From NCBI GenBank assembly GCA_028695395.1, contig JAQVJB010000032.1, positions 1-16,940 on the forward strand: a DNA stretch of 16,940 bases, given 5' to 3'. The DNA is from Actinomycetota bacterium (GTDB taxonomy: Bacteria; Actinomycetota; Humimicrobiia; Humimicrobiales; Humimicrobiaceae). The notes beneath the pieces were generated by a model. The model was not told the origin of the DNA and ran no database searches. It was given only the letters and a program-made list of their open reading frames with translations. The translations under genes were made by a program, and so were the position numbers. Shown piece after piece: positions 1-7,676 of this stretch; position 1 is the first letter of the stretch; every line of letters begins with the position of its first letter.

Positions 1-699
1 CAGATCGATTCTATTCTCATATAGAGCTTTACCGATAATAGCCCCCTTTACTCCTGAGCTCTCCAGCTCTTTGAGGTAATAGATATCTTCGATTTTACTT
101 ATTCCGCCTGCAATATATACATTAAGACCTGTTGAATCAACAAAATCCTTTATTATCTTTCTATTTATTCCCTCAAGAGTACCGTCTTTTGAAATATCCG
201 TTATGATTACCTCTTTAATCCCTGATTGGAAAATGCTTTTACCGAAATCAATTACACTGTAACCAGATTTGTAAAGCCATCCTTTTTTAAGGATTATGCC
301 ATCTTTATTAAAATCAAGGCTTATTATGATTTTATTTTCAGATAATCTGATAGCTTCTGCAATAAAATCAAAATCTTCCAAAGCTTTAGTAGATATTATC
401 AATCTATCGATTCCTTTTTCAATAAGTAACTGGATATCTTTAAAAGTCCTTATCCCGCCGCCATATTCCAGATTTATATCAATATTTTTTTTAATAAGTG
501 CTGCAGTCTCCATATTGACAGGTTTACCTTCTTTTGCACCATCAAGATCAATAAGATGTATCCATTTTGCACCCATATCCTTCCATTTCGCAGCTGTTTC
601 AAGCGGAGAATAAGGATAGTGGCTGACTTTTTTATAATCGCCCTGAAAAAGTCTTACACATTTTCCATTGATGATATCTATTGCCGGTATTATTTCCAT
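1..699 (-). CDS. hisA: HisA, phosphoribosylformimino-5-aminoimidazole carboxamide ribotide isomerase (3' end off window)
   Basis: Isomerase of histidine synthesis that opens the ribose of ProFAR to give PRFAR, the substrate of HisH-HisF; cytoplasmic (beta/alpha)8 barrel. The window holds 233 codons from the ATG at 699, and the frame is still open at base 1. The family is about 240 residues, so only some ten codons are missing. Visible signatures are PAIDI with catalytic Asp8, the phosphate loop YGGGIR (79-84), SLDF with the second catalytic Asp129, TDISKDGTL (167-175), IAGGIS (196-201) and the second phosphate loop around GAIIGKAL (219-226). The usual Gly of the first half-barrel phosphate strand is Ser (IISTKAL); as I recall, Thermotoga HisA has a similar sequence there. 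The start lies 2 nt past the hisH stop (TGA-tt-ATG) with no Shine-Dalgarno sequence, which suggests translational coupling. HisF and HisI(E) would be expected next, beyond the left edge. Confidence 0.95.
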   Translation of the reverse strand, partial: MEIIPAIDIINGKCVRLFQGDYKKVSHYPYSPLETAAKWKDMGAKWIHLIDLDGAKEGKPVNMETAALIKKNIDINLEYGGGIRTFKDIQLLIEKGIDRLIISTKALEDFDFIAEAIRLSENKIIISLDFNKDGIILKKGWLYKSGYSVIDFGKSIFQSGIKEVIITDISKDGTLEGINRKIIKDFVDSTGLNVYIAGGISKIEDIYYLKELESSGVKGAIIGKALYENRIDL

Positions 700-701
700 A
701 A

Positions 702-1325
702 TCAAATATTAACAAATTCCAAAAAATTCTGCAGGACTTTCATTCCTGCCGCACTGCTTTTTTCAGGATGAAACTGTACTGCAAATATATTATCTTTTTC
801 TATGCTTGCTGTTAAATTTATACCATGTTCTGTAGTGCTGCTTACTATTTTGTTTTCTTTACACATTACATAATATGAATGAACAAAATAAAAATTAATA
901 AAATTTTCCATACTTTTAAAAAGCTTACTGTCAGATTTAACTATATTTATCTGATTCCATCCCATATGAGGTATTTTTACGCCATTTGAGGGTATCTTTA
1001 TTATCTTACCTTTAAATATACCCAGACCTTCATGTAATCCCTGCTCGCTGCTATTCTCAAAAAGAAGCTGCATCCCAAGGCATATTCCCAGAAATGGTTT
1101 GCGCTTAATCTCTTTTTTTAATATATCAACAAGCTTATAATACTGTAGATTTTTCAAAGCATCACCAAAAGAACCTACTCCTGGCAAGACTATTGCTGAA
1201 GAATTGCTGATTATTGTCGGATTATTTGTTACTTCTACACAGCCTCCCAGTTTTGTAAATGCATTTGAAACACTTTTAATATTCCCGGCATTATAATCTA
1301 TTATCGCAATATATTTCTTTAACAT
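702..1325 (-). CDS. hisH: HisH, imidazole glycerol phosphate synthase glutaminase subunit
   Basis: Class I glutamine amidotransferase that hydrolyses glutamine and channels ammonia to HisF, which converts PRFAR to imidazole glycerol phosphate and AICAR. The protein is 207 residues, normal for the family. It opens with IAIIDYNAGNIKSV (6-19), then has the oxyanion region LPGVGSFGDA (47-56), the nucleophile elbow GICLGMQLL with Cys82, and the catalytic His186 and Glu188 in VQFHPEKS. The whole Cys-His-Glu triad is therefore present. hisH starts 9 nt after the hisB stop with only a poor ribosome-binding site, and its TGA sits 2 nt before the hisA ATG, so it is mid-operon. Its partner HisF is not in the window and probably lies just past hisA. 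Confidence 0.96.
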   Translation of the reverse strand: MLKKYIAIIDYNAGNIKSVSNAFTKLGGCVEVTNNPTIISNSSAIVLPGVGSFGDALKNLQYYKLVDILKKEIKRKPFLGICLGMQLLFENSSEQGLHEGLGIFKGKIIKIPSNGVKIPHMGWNQINIVKSDSKLFKSMENFINFYFVHSYYVMCKENKIVSSTTEHGINLTASIEKDNIFAVQFHPEKSSAAGMKVLQNFLEFVNI

Positions 1326-1334
1326 AGTTATTTT

Positions 1335-1925
1335 TTAACTTTTCAGCATCCCCTTCGTAGATGGAATATCATTTCCGCCAGTAAGCCTTGATGCAATTGA
1401 AAGTGCTTTACCGAAAGCTTTAAAAATAGCTTCTATTATATGGTGAGGATTTATACCAGAATTTTTTTTTATATGAAGATTTATAAAGGAATTGCTCACA
1501 AGTGCTTCGAAAAAATCTTTTACTATGACTGATTCAAAATCTTCTATCATTTCATATGGCATATCTGCATCAAATCTTAAAAAAGCTCTCCCTCCCAAAT
1601 CAATAGAAACAGTTACCTGAGCTTCATCCATAGGTAAAATGAAAAAAGAAAATCTTTCAATGCCCTTCTTTTCCCCAAGGGATTCATTAATAGCCTTTCC
1701 AAGACATATGCCTACATCTTCAACTAAATGATGCGACCCTGTCTCAATATCGCCTTTTGCCATTATTTTTAAATCGAATTTTCCATGTTTTGCAAAGCTG
1801 CTTAAAATATGATCCAGAAAGCCGTTTTGTGTTTTAATATCTGCTTTCCCGCTACCGTCTAATGTGAATTCAAGCTCAATCTTTGTTTCGTTTGTTTCCC
1901 TTATGATTTTTGCTTTTCTTTCCAT
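1335..1925 (-). CDS. hisB: HisB, imidazoleglycerol-phosphate dehydratase (monofunctional)
   Basis: Dehydrates imidazole glycerol phosphate to imidazole acetol phosphate; a Mn-dependent 24-mer in the known family. The 196-residue protein covers only the dehydratase, with no N-terminal HAD phosphatase as in enterobacterial HisB, so a separate histidinol-phosphate phosphatase is needed elsewhere. The two internal repeats each keep a metal-binding cluster: GFLDHIL (35-41) and SHHLVED (64-70, His65, His66, Glu69) in the first half, NPHHIIEAIFKAFGKAL (159-175, His161, His162, Glu165) in the second. PSTKG (188-192) near the C-terminus is also typical. The segment before the first HH pair is TGS, where many homologues have an acidic residue. 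The ATG at 1925 is 3 nt after the hisG stop, without an obvious Shine-Dalgarno sequence. Confidence 0.96.
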   Translation of the reverse strand: MERKAKIIRETNETKIELEFTLDGSGKADIKTQNGFLDHILSSFAKHGKFDLKIMAKGDIETGSHHLVEDVGICLGKAINESLGEKKGIERFSFFILPMDEAQVTVSIDLGGRAFLRFDADMPYEMIEDFESVIVKDFFEALVSNSFINLHIKKNSGINPHHIIEAIFKAFGKALSIASRLTGGNDIPSTKGMLKS

Positions 1926-1928
1926 TTC

Positions 1929-2576
1929 TTACTTTATTACCTTTTTTATTTTATTAATTATATCTTCAATAGTCTCATACCTTATCCTGTAACTGACTTC
2001 ATTGGCTATGAGCCTTGTTGTCGATTCCACGACATTTTCCATTTCAACCAAATCATTATCTAAAAGAGTCTTGCCTGTTGCAGTTATATCTAATATTTCA
2101 TCAGCTATTCCAAGAATAGGTGCGAGTTCGACCGAACCGTATAGTTTGATTATCTCTGCCTGCATTCCCTTTTTTTCAAAATATTTTTTTGCAATGTTCG
2201 GGTATTTGGTAGCTACCCTTACGGTTCCGAAATGTTCATATCTTCTTTTAACATCTTCGATACAATTTTTTCCGGTCGCAAGTATCATTCTGCATTTGCC
2301 ATTTCCCAGATCAAGCAGCTCAAAGACACTGTATTCATTTTCAAGAAGTACATCTTTGCCCACAAAACCAATATCACAGGCTCCATGCTCAACATATACA
2401 GGGACATCCATCGGTCTGGTAATGATATATTTAAAATTATTGATTTTGGAATAAAAAAATAATTTTCTGTCATTATCCTTAAAGCAGGTAGTATCATACC
2501 CGCATTCATTTAAAATGCGGATTGTTTCTTTAAACAGATATCCCTTTGGAATAGCGATTTTAAGCGTTTCTTTCAT
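1929..2576 (-). CDS. hisG: HisG, ATP phosphoribosyltransferase catalytic subunit, short form
   Basis: First committed step of histidine synthesis: ATP + PRPP to N1-(5-phosphoribosyl)-ATP. At 215 residues this is the short form, which lacks the C-terminal regulatory ACT-like domain of about 80 residues and in known cases works only in a hetero-octamer with HisZ; hisZ lies immediately upstream. Visible signatures are AIPKGYLF (8-15), the segment RPMDVPVYVEHGACDIGFVG (54-73), YGSVELAPILGIAD (146-159) and the PRPP-loop region DITATGKTLLDNDL (163-176). Its first 17 nt overlap the end of hisZ, so the two subunits are probably made in a coupled way. An AAGGA-like element lies about 11 nt before the start, which is long for a ribosome-binding site. 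In known systems feedback inhibition by histidine acts through HisZ. Confidence 0.96.
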   Translation of the reverse strand: MKETLKIAIPKGYLFKETIRILNECGYDTTCFKDNDRKLFFYSKINNFKYIITRPMDVPVYVEHGACDIGFVGKDVLLENEYSVFELLDLGNGKCRMILATGKNCIEDVKRRYEHFGTVRVATKYPNIAKKYFEKKGMQAEIIKLYGSVELAPILGIADEILDITATGKTLLDNDLVEMENVVESTTRLIANEVSYRIRYETIEDIINKIKKVIK

Positions 2577-3840
2577 TAAGTAAAAAATCCTTTATACTTT
2601 TTAAATCTTTTACAAATGTTTTTTCTTTAGAAATAGTAGTTACTTCCGCTTTTGTAAAAGTTTCATCGATGATAATTAAAAAATCAATCTTTTTATCTCT
2701 TAAAAAATCTAATTTAATGATAGATTCCTCATAATCAAGCTCTACTATCATATCTTCTTTTCGCAGATCTTCCGCATATTCAATTGTTTTTAAAAAATCA
2801 TTATTCTTTGATGACAAAAATATTCTTAATATGTTTTTATTTATAATCGAGCTGGCTTCTTTGATAGATTTATGCAAAAGATCAATATCTAGAGCAAATC
2901 CTGTGGCCGGAACGTCAAGACCAAATTTTTTTATTAGCTTATCGTACCTTCCGCCACTACCTATTATCGAATTTATATTTGAAGAATATACCTCATATAT
3001 TATGCCGGTATAATAATCAAAATCTCTTAAAATACCGAAGTTTGCAATAAAATATTCTTTATTACCGGTATTGGAGAGAATAGAAAATATTTTTTTAAAT
3101 CTTAAAAATCCATTTATCAATTCTTCCGAGCAGGTTTCATTTATAGTTTTCTCCAATATGGATAAATTTTTTACAGGTTTTATTATCCTTAAAAAAAGTT
3201 CTTTTTTTAATGGATTATGTCTCTCCAGATAGTCCCCCAGAGCTACATAGTTCTTACTGATGAGGCTACTTTTGATGACAGCTTTTCCCTGTTCTGTAAG
3301 ATTTATCCAGTTGCAGAGAAGTCTTAGCATCTCAGTGCTTCCAAGTCCTATAACAAAATTATCTGGAATCATCTTTTTTAAAAGTTTAGCTAAGATTAAA
3401 ATAGTTTCAGCATCACACATATAAGAATGTGAGCCTACGAATTCCAGTCCGGCTTGATTATATTCCCTTTTTTCTCCTTTTTGACCTGTGGATTTCCTAA
3501 ATGAATTTGCAAAATAACATAATCTTACCGGAAGCTGGTTCTTTTTTAACCTCATTGCTGTAAACCTTGCTATCGGTATGGTCATATCTGTTCTCAGGGA
3601 AACAAGACTTCCGTCAGAATCCAAAAAGTTGATTAATTTATCCTTCCAGTTTTTACCGACCCCTTCAGAGATATTTTTAGTAAATTCAACAACAGGAGTC
3701 TTAATTTCTCCGTAACCCCATAATTCAAATTCATTCTTGATTATAGCCCTTATAGAATTTCTTTCTTCAGATTCTATCGGGAATATATCTCTGAAACCTG
3801 CAGGTAGTCTTTCTTTAAGTTTATTTTCTTTTTCAAACAT
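2560..3840 (-). CDS. hisZ: HisZ, ATP phosphoribosyltransferase regulatory subunit (HisRS-like)
   Basis: Histidyl-tRNA synthetase paralogue that has no aminoacylation role in known cases; it activates short HisG and senses histidine. The 426-residue protein begins with LPAGFRDIFP (12-21), has class II motif 2 (RLCYFANSFR, 106-115, then EYNQAGLEFVG, 126-136) and motif 3 (GSGGRYDKLIKKFG, 294-307, then PATGFALDIDLL, 311-322). A C-terminal alpha/beta region (about 337-423) resembles the HisRS anticodon-binding fold but lacks its usual conserved signatures. Assignment to HisZ rather than HisRS rests on the N-terminal motif, the divergent C-terminus and the overlap with short hisG. LRDFDYYTG (271-279) is close to the HisRS histidine-binding motif, so residual histidine binding is expected. 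The ATG at 3840 leads the his cluster after a 110-bp gap and has no Shine-Dalgarno sequence. Confidence 0.88.
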   Translation of the reverse strand: MFEKENKLKERLPAGFRDIFPIESEERNSIRAIIKNEFELWGYGEIKTPVVEFTKNISEGVGKNWKDKLINFLDSDGSLVSLRTDMTIPIARFTAMRLKKNQLPVRLCYFANSFRKSTGQKGEKREYNQAGLEFVGSHSYMCDAETILILAKLLKKMIPDNFVIGLGSTEMLRLLCNWINLTEQGKAVIKSSLISKNYVALGDYLERHNPLKKELFLRIIKPVKNLSILEKTINETCSEELINGFLRFKKIFSILSNTGNKEYFIANFGILRDFDYYTGIIYEVYSSNINSIIGSGGRYDKLIKKFGLDVPATGFALDIDLLHKSIKEASSIINKNILRIFLSSKNNDFLKTIEYAEDLRKEDMIVELDYEESIIKLDFLRDKKIDFLIIIDETFTKAEVTTISKEKTFVKDLKSIKDFLLNERNA

Positions 3841-3846
3841 AATCTA

Positions 3847-3906
3847 ATAATACTTTTTTATACATGCTTATAATGATTTTAAAAATAAAATCAAATAAAC
3901 ATTATA
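3847..3906 (-). promoter_or_regulatory. Candidate promoter elements upstream of hisZ
   Basis: The 110-bp gap between dnaE and hisZ carries a perfect TATAAT on the minus strand (3901-3906). The best -35 I can see is ATAACA (3926-3931), with a long 19-bp spacer and only 4 of 6 matches. A second -10-like hexamer, TATTAT (3847-3852), ends 6 nt before the hisZ ATG and could give a leaderless transcript. The region is almost pure A+T, so chance matches are likely. Which element is used, if either, is open; hisZ could also be read from the pilB-dnaE transcript. Confidence 0.3.
3874..3893. repeat. 8-bp perfect inverted repeat upstream of hisZ
   Basis: TGATTTTA (3874-3881) and TAAAATCA (3886-3893) form a perfect inverted repeat with a 4-nt centre. 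It lies just downstream of the TATAAT candidate at 3901-3906, where a repressor could block initiation or early elongation. With only two G/C pairs it would make a weak hairpin and does not look like an intrinsic terminator. An operator role is a guess, since such repeats arise easily in A+T-rich DNA. Confidence 0.3.
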
Positions 3907-3950
3907 TCATTTGTTTTATTTATATTGTTATTAAAAGTTATAAAAAGCTT

Positions 3951-6900
3951 TTATTCAATTATAATTTTATTTGCAAATCTTTTTTCAATTTCAAAAATGA
4001 ATTCCTTGCTGAATTCGACATTGAAATCTTCAGGGAGTATGAATTTTTTATCAAGATCAGCATTATTATCTGGATTTATTGTCATAACATAAAGATTTAT
4101 CTTTGTATGACCTTTATGCATACTTATTATTTCATAAAGTTCATCTATAAAGGAATTGCTTAAAAAGTCTTTATATATTTTTAATATAATTTCTTTTCTG
4201 TCTGTCTTTATTGCCTGATTTTCTTTATAAATACTTTCCGTATCAGTATTTTTTTCATCTTCATCTTCATAATCAATGAATCCATTATCTTTAGAATCCG
4301 GTTTTTCCGATTTATCTTTAAAAATCTTTTCACTGCTATCCTTGGGAAGGGCGCTTATCTTTTGTACAATTATCTTGAGGGCAAAATTCTTTTTTGATTC
4401 TTTTTGTACCGATTTAATTGAATTTTCATCAAATTCTGTTTCTTTTTCTATATCTTCAAATCCCTCATCAATATCTATCAACGGCTCGGAAGAATTAAGA
4501 TTCTTGCCTTCGACATCCTCCCTATACTCTTTTTTATCCAATTTTCCTGTAATTTGGACTATATTATCTTCTGCAATATAGTCTTTATATTCTTCAGCTA
4601 TTCTTGGAAAAACTACTAGTTCCAGGCTTCCGCTCTTGTCTTCAAAAGTAATAAAATGCATCAATTGGTTTTTCTTGGTATAAATAGTTTTTATTTTATT
4701 TATAATTCCACCGATAGTCTGTACGGAATTATCACTTTTATCAGCTAATGAGGCTATCTGAGGTAATCCGTCCAAGGCATTTTCATATTCTGACAAAGGA
4801 TGGTTTGAAATATATAATCCCAGCATTTCCTTCTCAAAACTAAGCATATCCACTGCATCATATTCATCATTATCTTCGATAATGTCACTGAATTCTGTAA
4901 TACCGTCTTTTTCTTCTGAATTCTGTAATTCTTCAAAAAGTGAAAACTGTCCAGCTATCCTGTCTTTTTTTATTTTTTGTGCTTTTTCTACTATTTTTTC
5001 AAAATTTTCCACGAGAAATTTACGAGTATGGCCTAATGAATCAAATGCTCCCCCTTTTATCAGGCTCTCAAGTGTCTTTTTATTTAAAACAACATTGTCA
5101 ATTCTCAGACAAAAATCGTAAAAATCCTTAAATGGGCTATTTCTTTTTCTTTCTTCCTGAATTTCCTCTATCACATTCAAGCCGACATTCTTGATAGCGG
5201 AAAGACCGAACCTTATTGAATTGCTTACAACCTTAAAATCACTAAAACTATCATTTATATCAGGTGGAAGTACTTTTATTTCCATTCTTTTGCATTCATT
5301 GATATACTGAGATACCTTTTCCTGACTGCCCATCCTTATGCTTAAAAGAGCGGCCATAAATTCAACCGGAAAGTTCGCTTTAAGAAAAGCTGTCTGATAG
5401 GAAATCATCGCATATGCAGCACTATGTGATTTATTGAAACCATATTGCGCAAAATGATTTATCAGATCAAAAAGTTTTTCTGCTACATCGGAGTCATTAT
5501 TTAAATTTTTTGCCCCGTTTACAAATTTAATCCTCTGTTCTTCCAGAAGCTCTTTTTTCTTCTTGCTGATTGCTCCTCTAAGTATGTCAGCCTCAGACAT
5601 TTTAAAGCCCGCAAATATAGATGCTATCTGCATAACTTGTTCCTGATATAAAATCATTCCATAAGTACTTTTTAAAATGGGCTCAAGGCTTTGGTGAATA
5701 TATTTTATTTTTTTCTTACTGTTTTTATTTTCAATATAATCATTTACCATACCGCTTTGAAGCGGACCAGGCCTGTATAATGCAAGTAATGCTATTAAGT
5801 CTTCGAATTGTGAGGGTTTCATTTTCACTACAAGATCCCGCATTCCGGAACTTTCCAGCTGGAATACTCCAAGACATTCTCCCTTCCCTAGCATCTCAAA
5901 AGTTTTTTTATCGTCAAGATCTACATTATTTATATCCACTTTGATTTTTTTTGCTTTTTCAATCAGGAACAAAGTTTTATCAATAAGGGATAGGGTTTTT
6001 AATCCTAAGAAATCCATTTTTAAAAGACCGATAGATTGTATATGTTCCATTTCGTACTGGGTGACTATATCTTCCCCGGATTCCTTCTGTATGGGAGTGT
6101 AGTTATATAATTCTTCAGCTGAAATGACAATACCTGCGGCGTGTATGGAATCCTGTCTTATCATCCCTTCAAGCCACTTTGCCGTATCTATTACCTTTTT
6201 GATTTTTTCACTACTATCATATATTTCTTTCAATTCCCCGGAGATCTCAAGAGCAGAATCTATTGTTATATCAAGTTGATTTGGTACCATTTTTGCAATT
6301 TTATCAACATCTGAATACGGAACTTCAAGTACTCTTCCGGCATCTCTGATAGCCTGTTTTGCAGCCATACGGCCAAATGTAACAAGCTGAGCAACATTTC
6401 TTGGGCCGTATTTATCAGTTACATATTTAATTACTTCATTTCTCTTTTCATAACAAAAATCTATATCGATATCAGGCATGCTTCTTCTTGATTCATTTAA
6501 AAATCTTTCAAAAAGCAATCCGTATCTTAAAGGTTCTATCTCGGTGATGTTTAAAAGATAAGATATAATGCTGCCGGCAGCACTGCCTCTGCCCGGACCG
6601 ACCCTTATATCATTTTCTTTTGCAAACTTTACAAAATCCCATACTATAAGAAAATACTCTGAAAATCCCATTTTCCTGATAACATCAAGCTCCATTTTTA
6701 GCCTTGATATTATTTCATCATTTACCAAAGGATACTTTTCTTTAAGACTGTCAAAACATAGTTTCTCCAAATAAGTATCGGGGGTAAATCCTTCAGGGAC
6801 ATCAAAAGGAGGTATGAGATCTAGATTAAATTTTAATTCAAGATTGCATCTTTGCGCTATTTCTGAAGTATTTTCTATAGAACCGGGAAAATCCTTAAAT

Positions 6901-7676
6901 GCCAAAGACATCTTCCCATAGTCTTTCAAATAATATTCATTTGTAGAAAATTTAAGTCTTTTTGCCTGACCTATTGTAGAACCTGTCTGTATGCATAGAA
7001 GTATATCATGATTAATGCTGTCTTCGGCATTAAGATAGTGTACATCGTTCGTAGCAACCATAGGTGCGGAATATGAAGAAGAAAGCTCCGAGATAGCTTT
7101 GTTTACTACTTCCTGCTCCTTTAAGCCAGAGTCCTGTATCTCAAGAAAAAAATTATCTTTTCCAAAAATCTCCTGATATTCTTTGAGTATTTTCGGAGCT
7201 TTATCTTTCTTTCCTGAAGAAAAAGCCTTGGATATTTCTCCCTTGAGGCATCCGCTTAAAGCAATAAGGCCCCCGCTGTATTCACTTAAAAGTTCTTTAT
7301 CTACTCTAGGCTTATAATAAAAACCTTCAAGGAAGCCTTTGCTTACAATTTTCATCAAATTTTTATAACCTTTTATATTTTCAGCAAGCAAAGTGAGATG
7401 ATAAAAATTTTCTCCATCACTATTTTTTTTAAATTGTTTTTCGAATCTGCCGTTTGGAGCAATATATACTTCACAGCCAAGCAAAGGTTTTATACCTGAT
7501 TTAACTGCAGCATTGTAAAAATCTATTATTCCATACATCACCCCATGGTCAGTTAATGCAACCGCCGGCATATCAAGTTCTGAAACTTTTTTCATAAGAT
7601 CTTTTATGCGGACAGCACCGTCTAATAAAGAATATTCGCTATGAAGATGAAGATGTACAAAATTTTTTTGAGCCAC
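3951..7676 (-). CDS. dnaE: DnaE, DNA polymerase III alpha subunit with intact PHP domain
   Basis: Replicative DNA polymerase alpha subunit, 1241 residues against a usual ~1150-1160. Order: N-terminal PHP domain (about 5-215), palm/thumb/fingers with catalytic Asp404 and Asp406 in PDIDIDF (401-407) and Asp555 in KMDFLGL, tandem HhH region, beta-clamp motif QFSLF (910-914), OB domain (about 985-1046), and C-terminal domain. The nine PHP metal ligands known from active bacterial PHP exonucleases all appear present: His10, His12, Asp19, His44, Glu69, His93, Cys143, Asp211, His213. Two acidic, low-complexity stretches (about 1047-1095 and 1111-1160) flank one conserved strand and account for the extra length. 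The start is GTG, directly after the pilB TAA, with AGGGTGG 8 nt upstream; the HLHLH motif at residues 8-12 leaves little room for a later start. No replication partners are nearby. Confidence 0.97.
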   Translation of the reverse strand: MAQKNFVHLHLHSEYSLLDGAVRIKDLMKKVSELDMPAVALTDHGVMYGIIDFYNAAVKSGIKPLLGCEVYIAPNGRFEKQFKKNSDGENFYHLTLLAENIKGYKNLMKIVSKGFLEGFYYKPRVDKELLSEYSGGLIALSGCLKGEISKAFSSGKKDKAPKILKEYQEIFGKDNFFLEIQDSGLKEQEVVNKAISELSSSYSAPMVATNDVHYLNAEDSINHDILLCIQTGSTIGQAKRLKFSTNEYYLKDYGKMSLAFKDFPGSIENTSEIAQRCNLELKFNLDLIPPFDVPEGFTPDTYLEKLCFDSLKEKYPLVNDEIISRLKMELDVIRKMGFSEYFLIVWDFVKFAKENDIRVGPGRGSAAGSIISYLLNITEIEPLRYGLLFERFLNESRRSMPDIDIDFCYEKRNEVIKYVTDKYGPRNVAQLVTFGRMAAKQAIRDAGRVLEVPYSDVDKIAKMVPNQLDITIDSALEISGELKEIYDSSEKIKKVIDTAKWLEGMIRQDSIHAAGIVISAEELYNYTPIQKESGEDIVTQYEMEHIQSIGLLKMDFLGLKTLSLIDKTLFLIEKAKKIKVDINNVDLDDKKTFEMLGKGECLGVFQLESSGMRDLVVKMKPSQFEDLIALLALYRPGPLQSGMVNDYIENKNSKKKIKYIHQSLEPILKSTYGMILYQEQVMQIASIFAGFKMSEADILRGAISKKKKELLEEQRIKFVNGAKNLNNDSDVAEKLFDLINHFAQYGFNKSHSAAYAMISYQTAFLKANFPVEFMAALLSIRMGSQEKVSQYINECKRMEIKVLPPDINDSFSDFKVVSNSIRFGLSAIKNVGLNVIEEIQEERKRNSPFKDFYDFCLRIDNVVLNKKTLESLIKGGAFDSLGHTRKFLVENFEKIVEKAQKIKKDRIAGQFSLFEELQNSEEKDGITEFSDIIEDNDEYDAVDMLSFEKEMLGLYISNHPLSEYENALDGLPQIASLADKSDNSVQTIGGIINKIKTIYTKKNQLMHFITFEDKSGSLELVVFPRIAEEYKDYIAEDNIVQITGKLDKKEYREDVEGKNLNSSEPLIDIDEGFEDIEKETEFDENSIKSVQKESKKNFALKIIVQKISALPKDSSEKIFKDKSEKPDSKDNGFIDYEDEDEKNTDTESIYKENQAIKTDRKEIILKIYKDFLSNSFIDELYEIISMHKGHTKINLYVMTINPDNNADLDKKFILPEDFNVEFSKEFIFEIEKRFANKIIIE

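Noticed and set aside
370..399. Ser in place of the usual Gly in the HisA IIST phosphate-strand segment
   Set aside because: Thermotoga HisA, as recalled, has a comparable Ser-containing segment, so this is normal variation rather than a defect.
2560..3840. Reading hisZ as a true histidyl-tRNA synthetase (hisS)
   Set aside because: The N-terminal and C-terminal regions fit HisZ better and it overlaps a short hisG that needs HisZ; kept as an alternative in the findings.
3864..4163. Plus-strand frame of 99 codons covering the dnaE/hisZ gap
   Set aside because: It runs opposite the end of dnaE, has no recognisable domain, and consists of residues typical of translated A+T-rich DNA.
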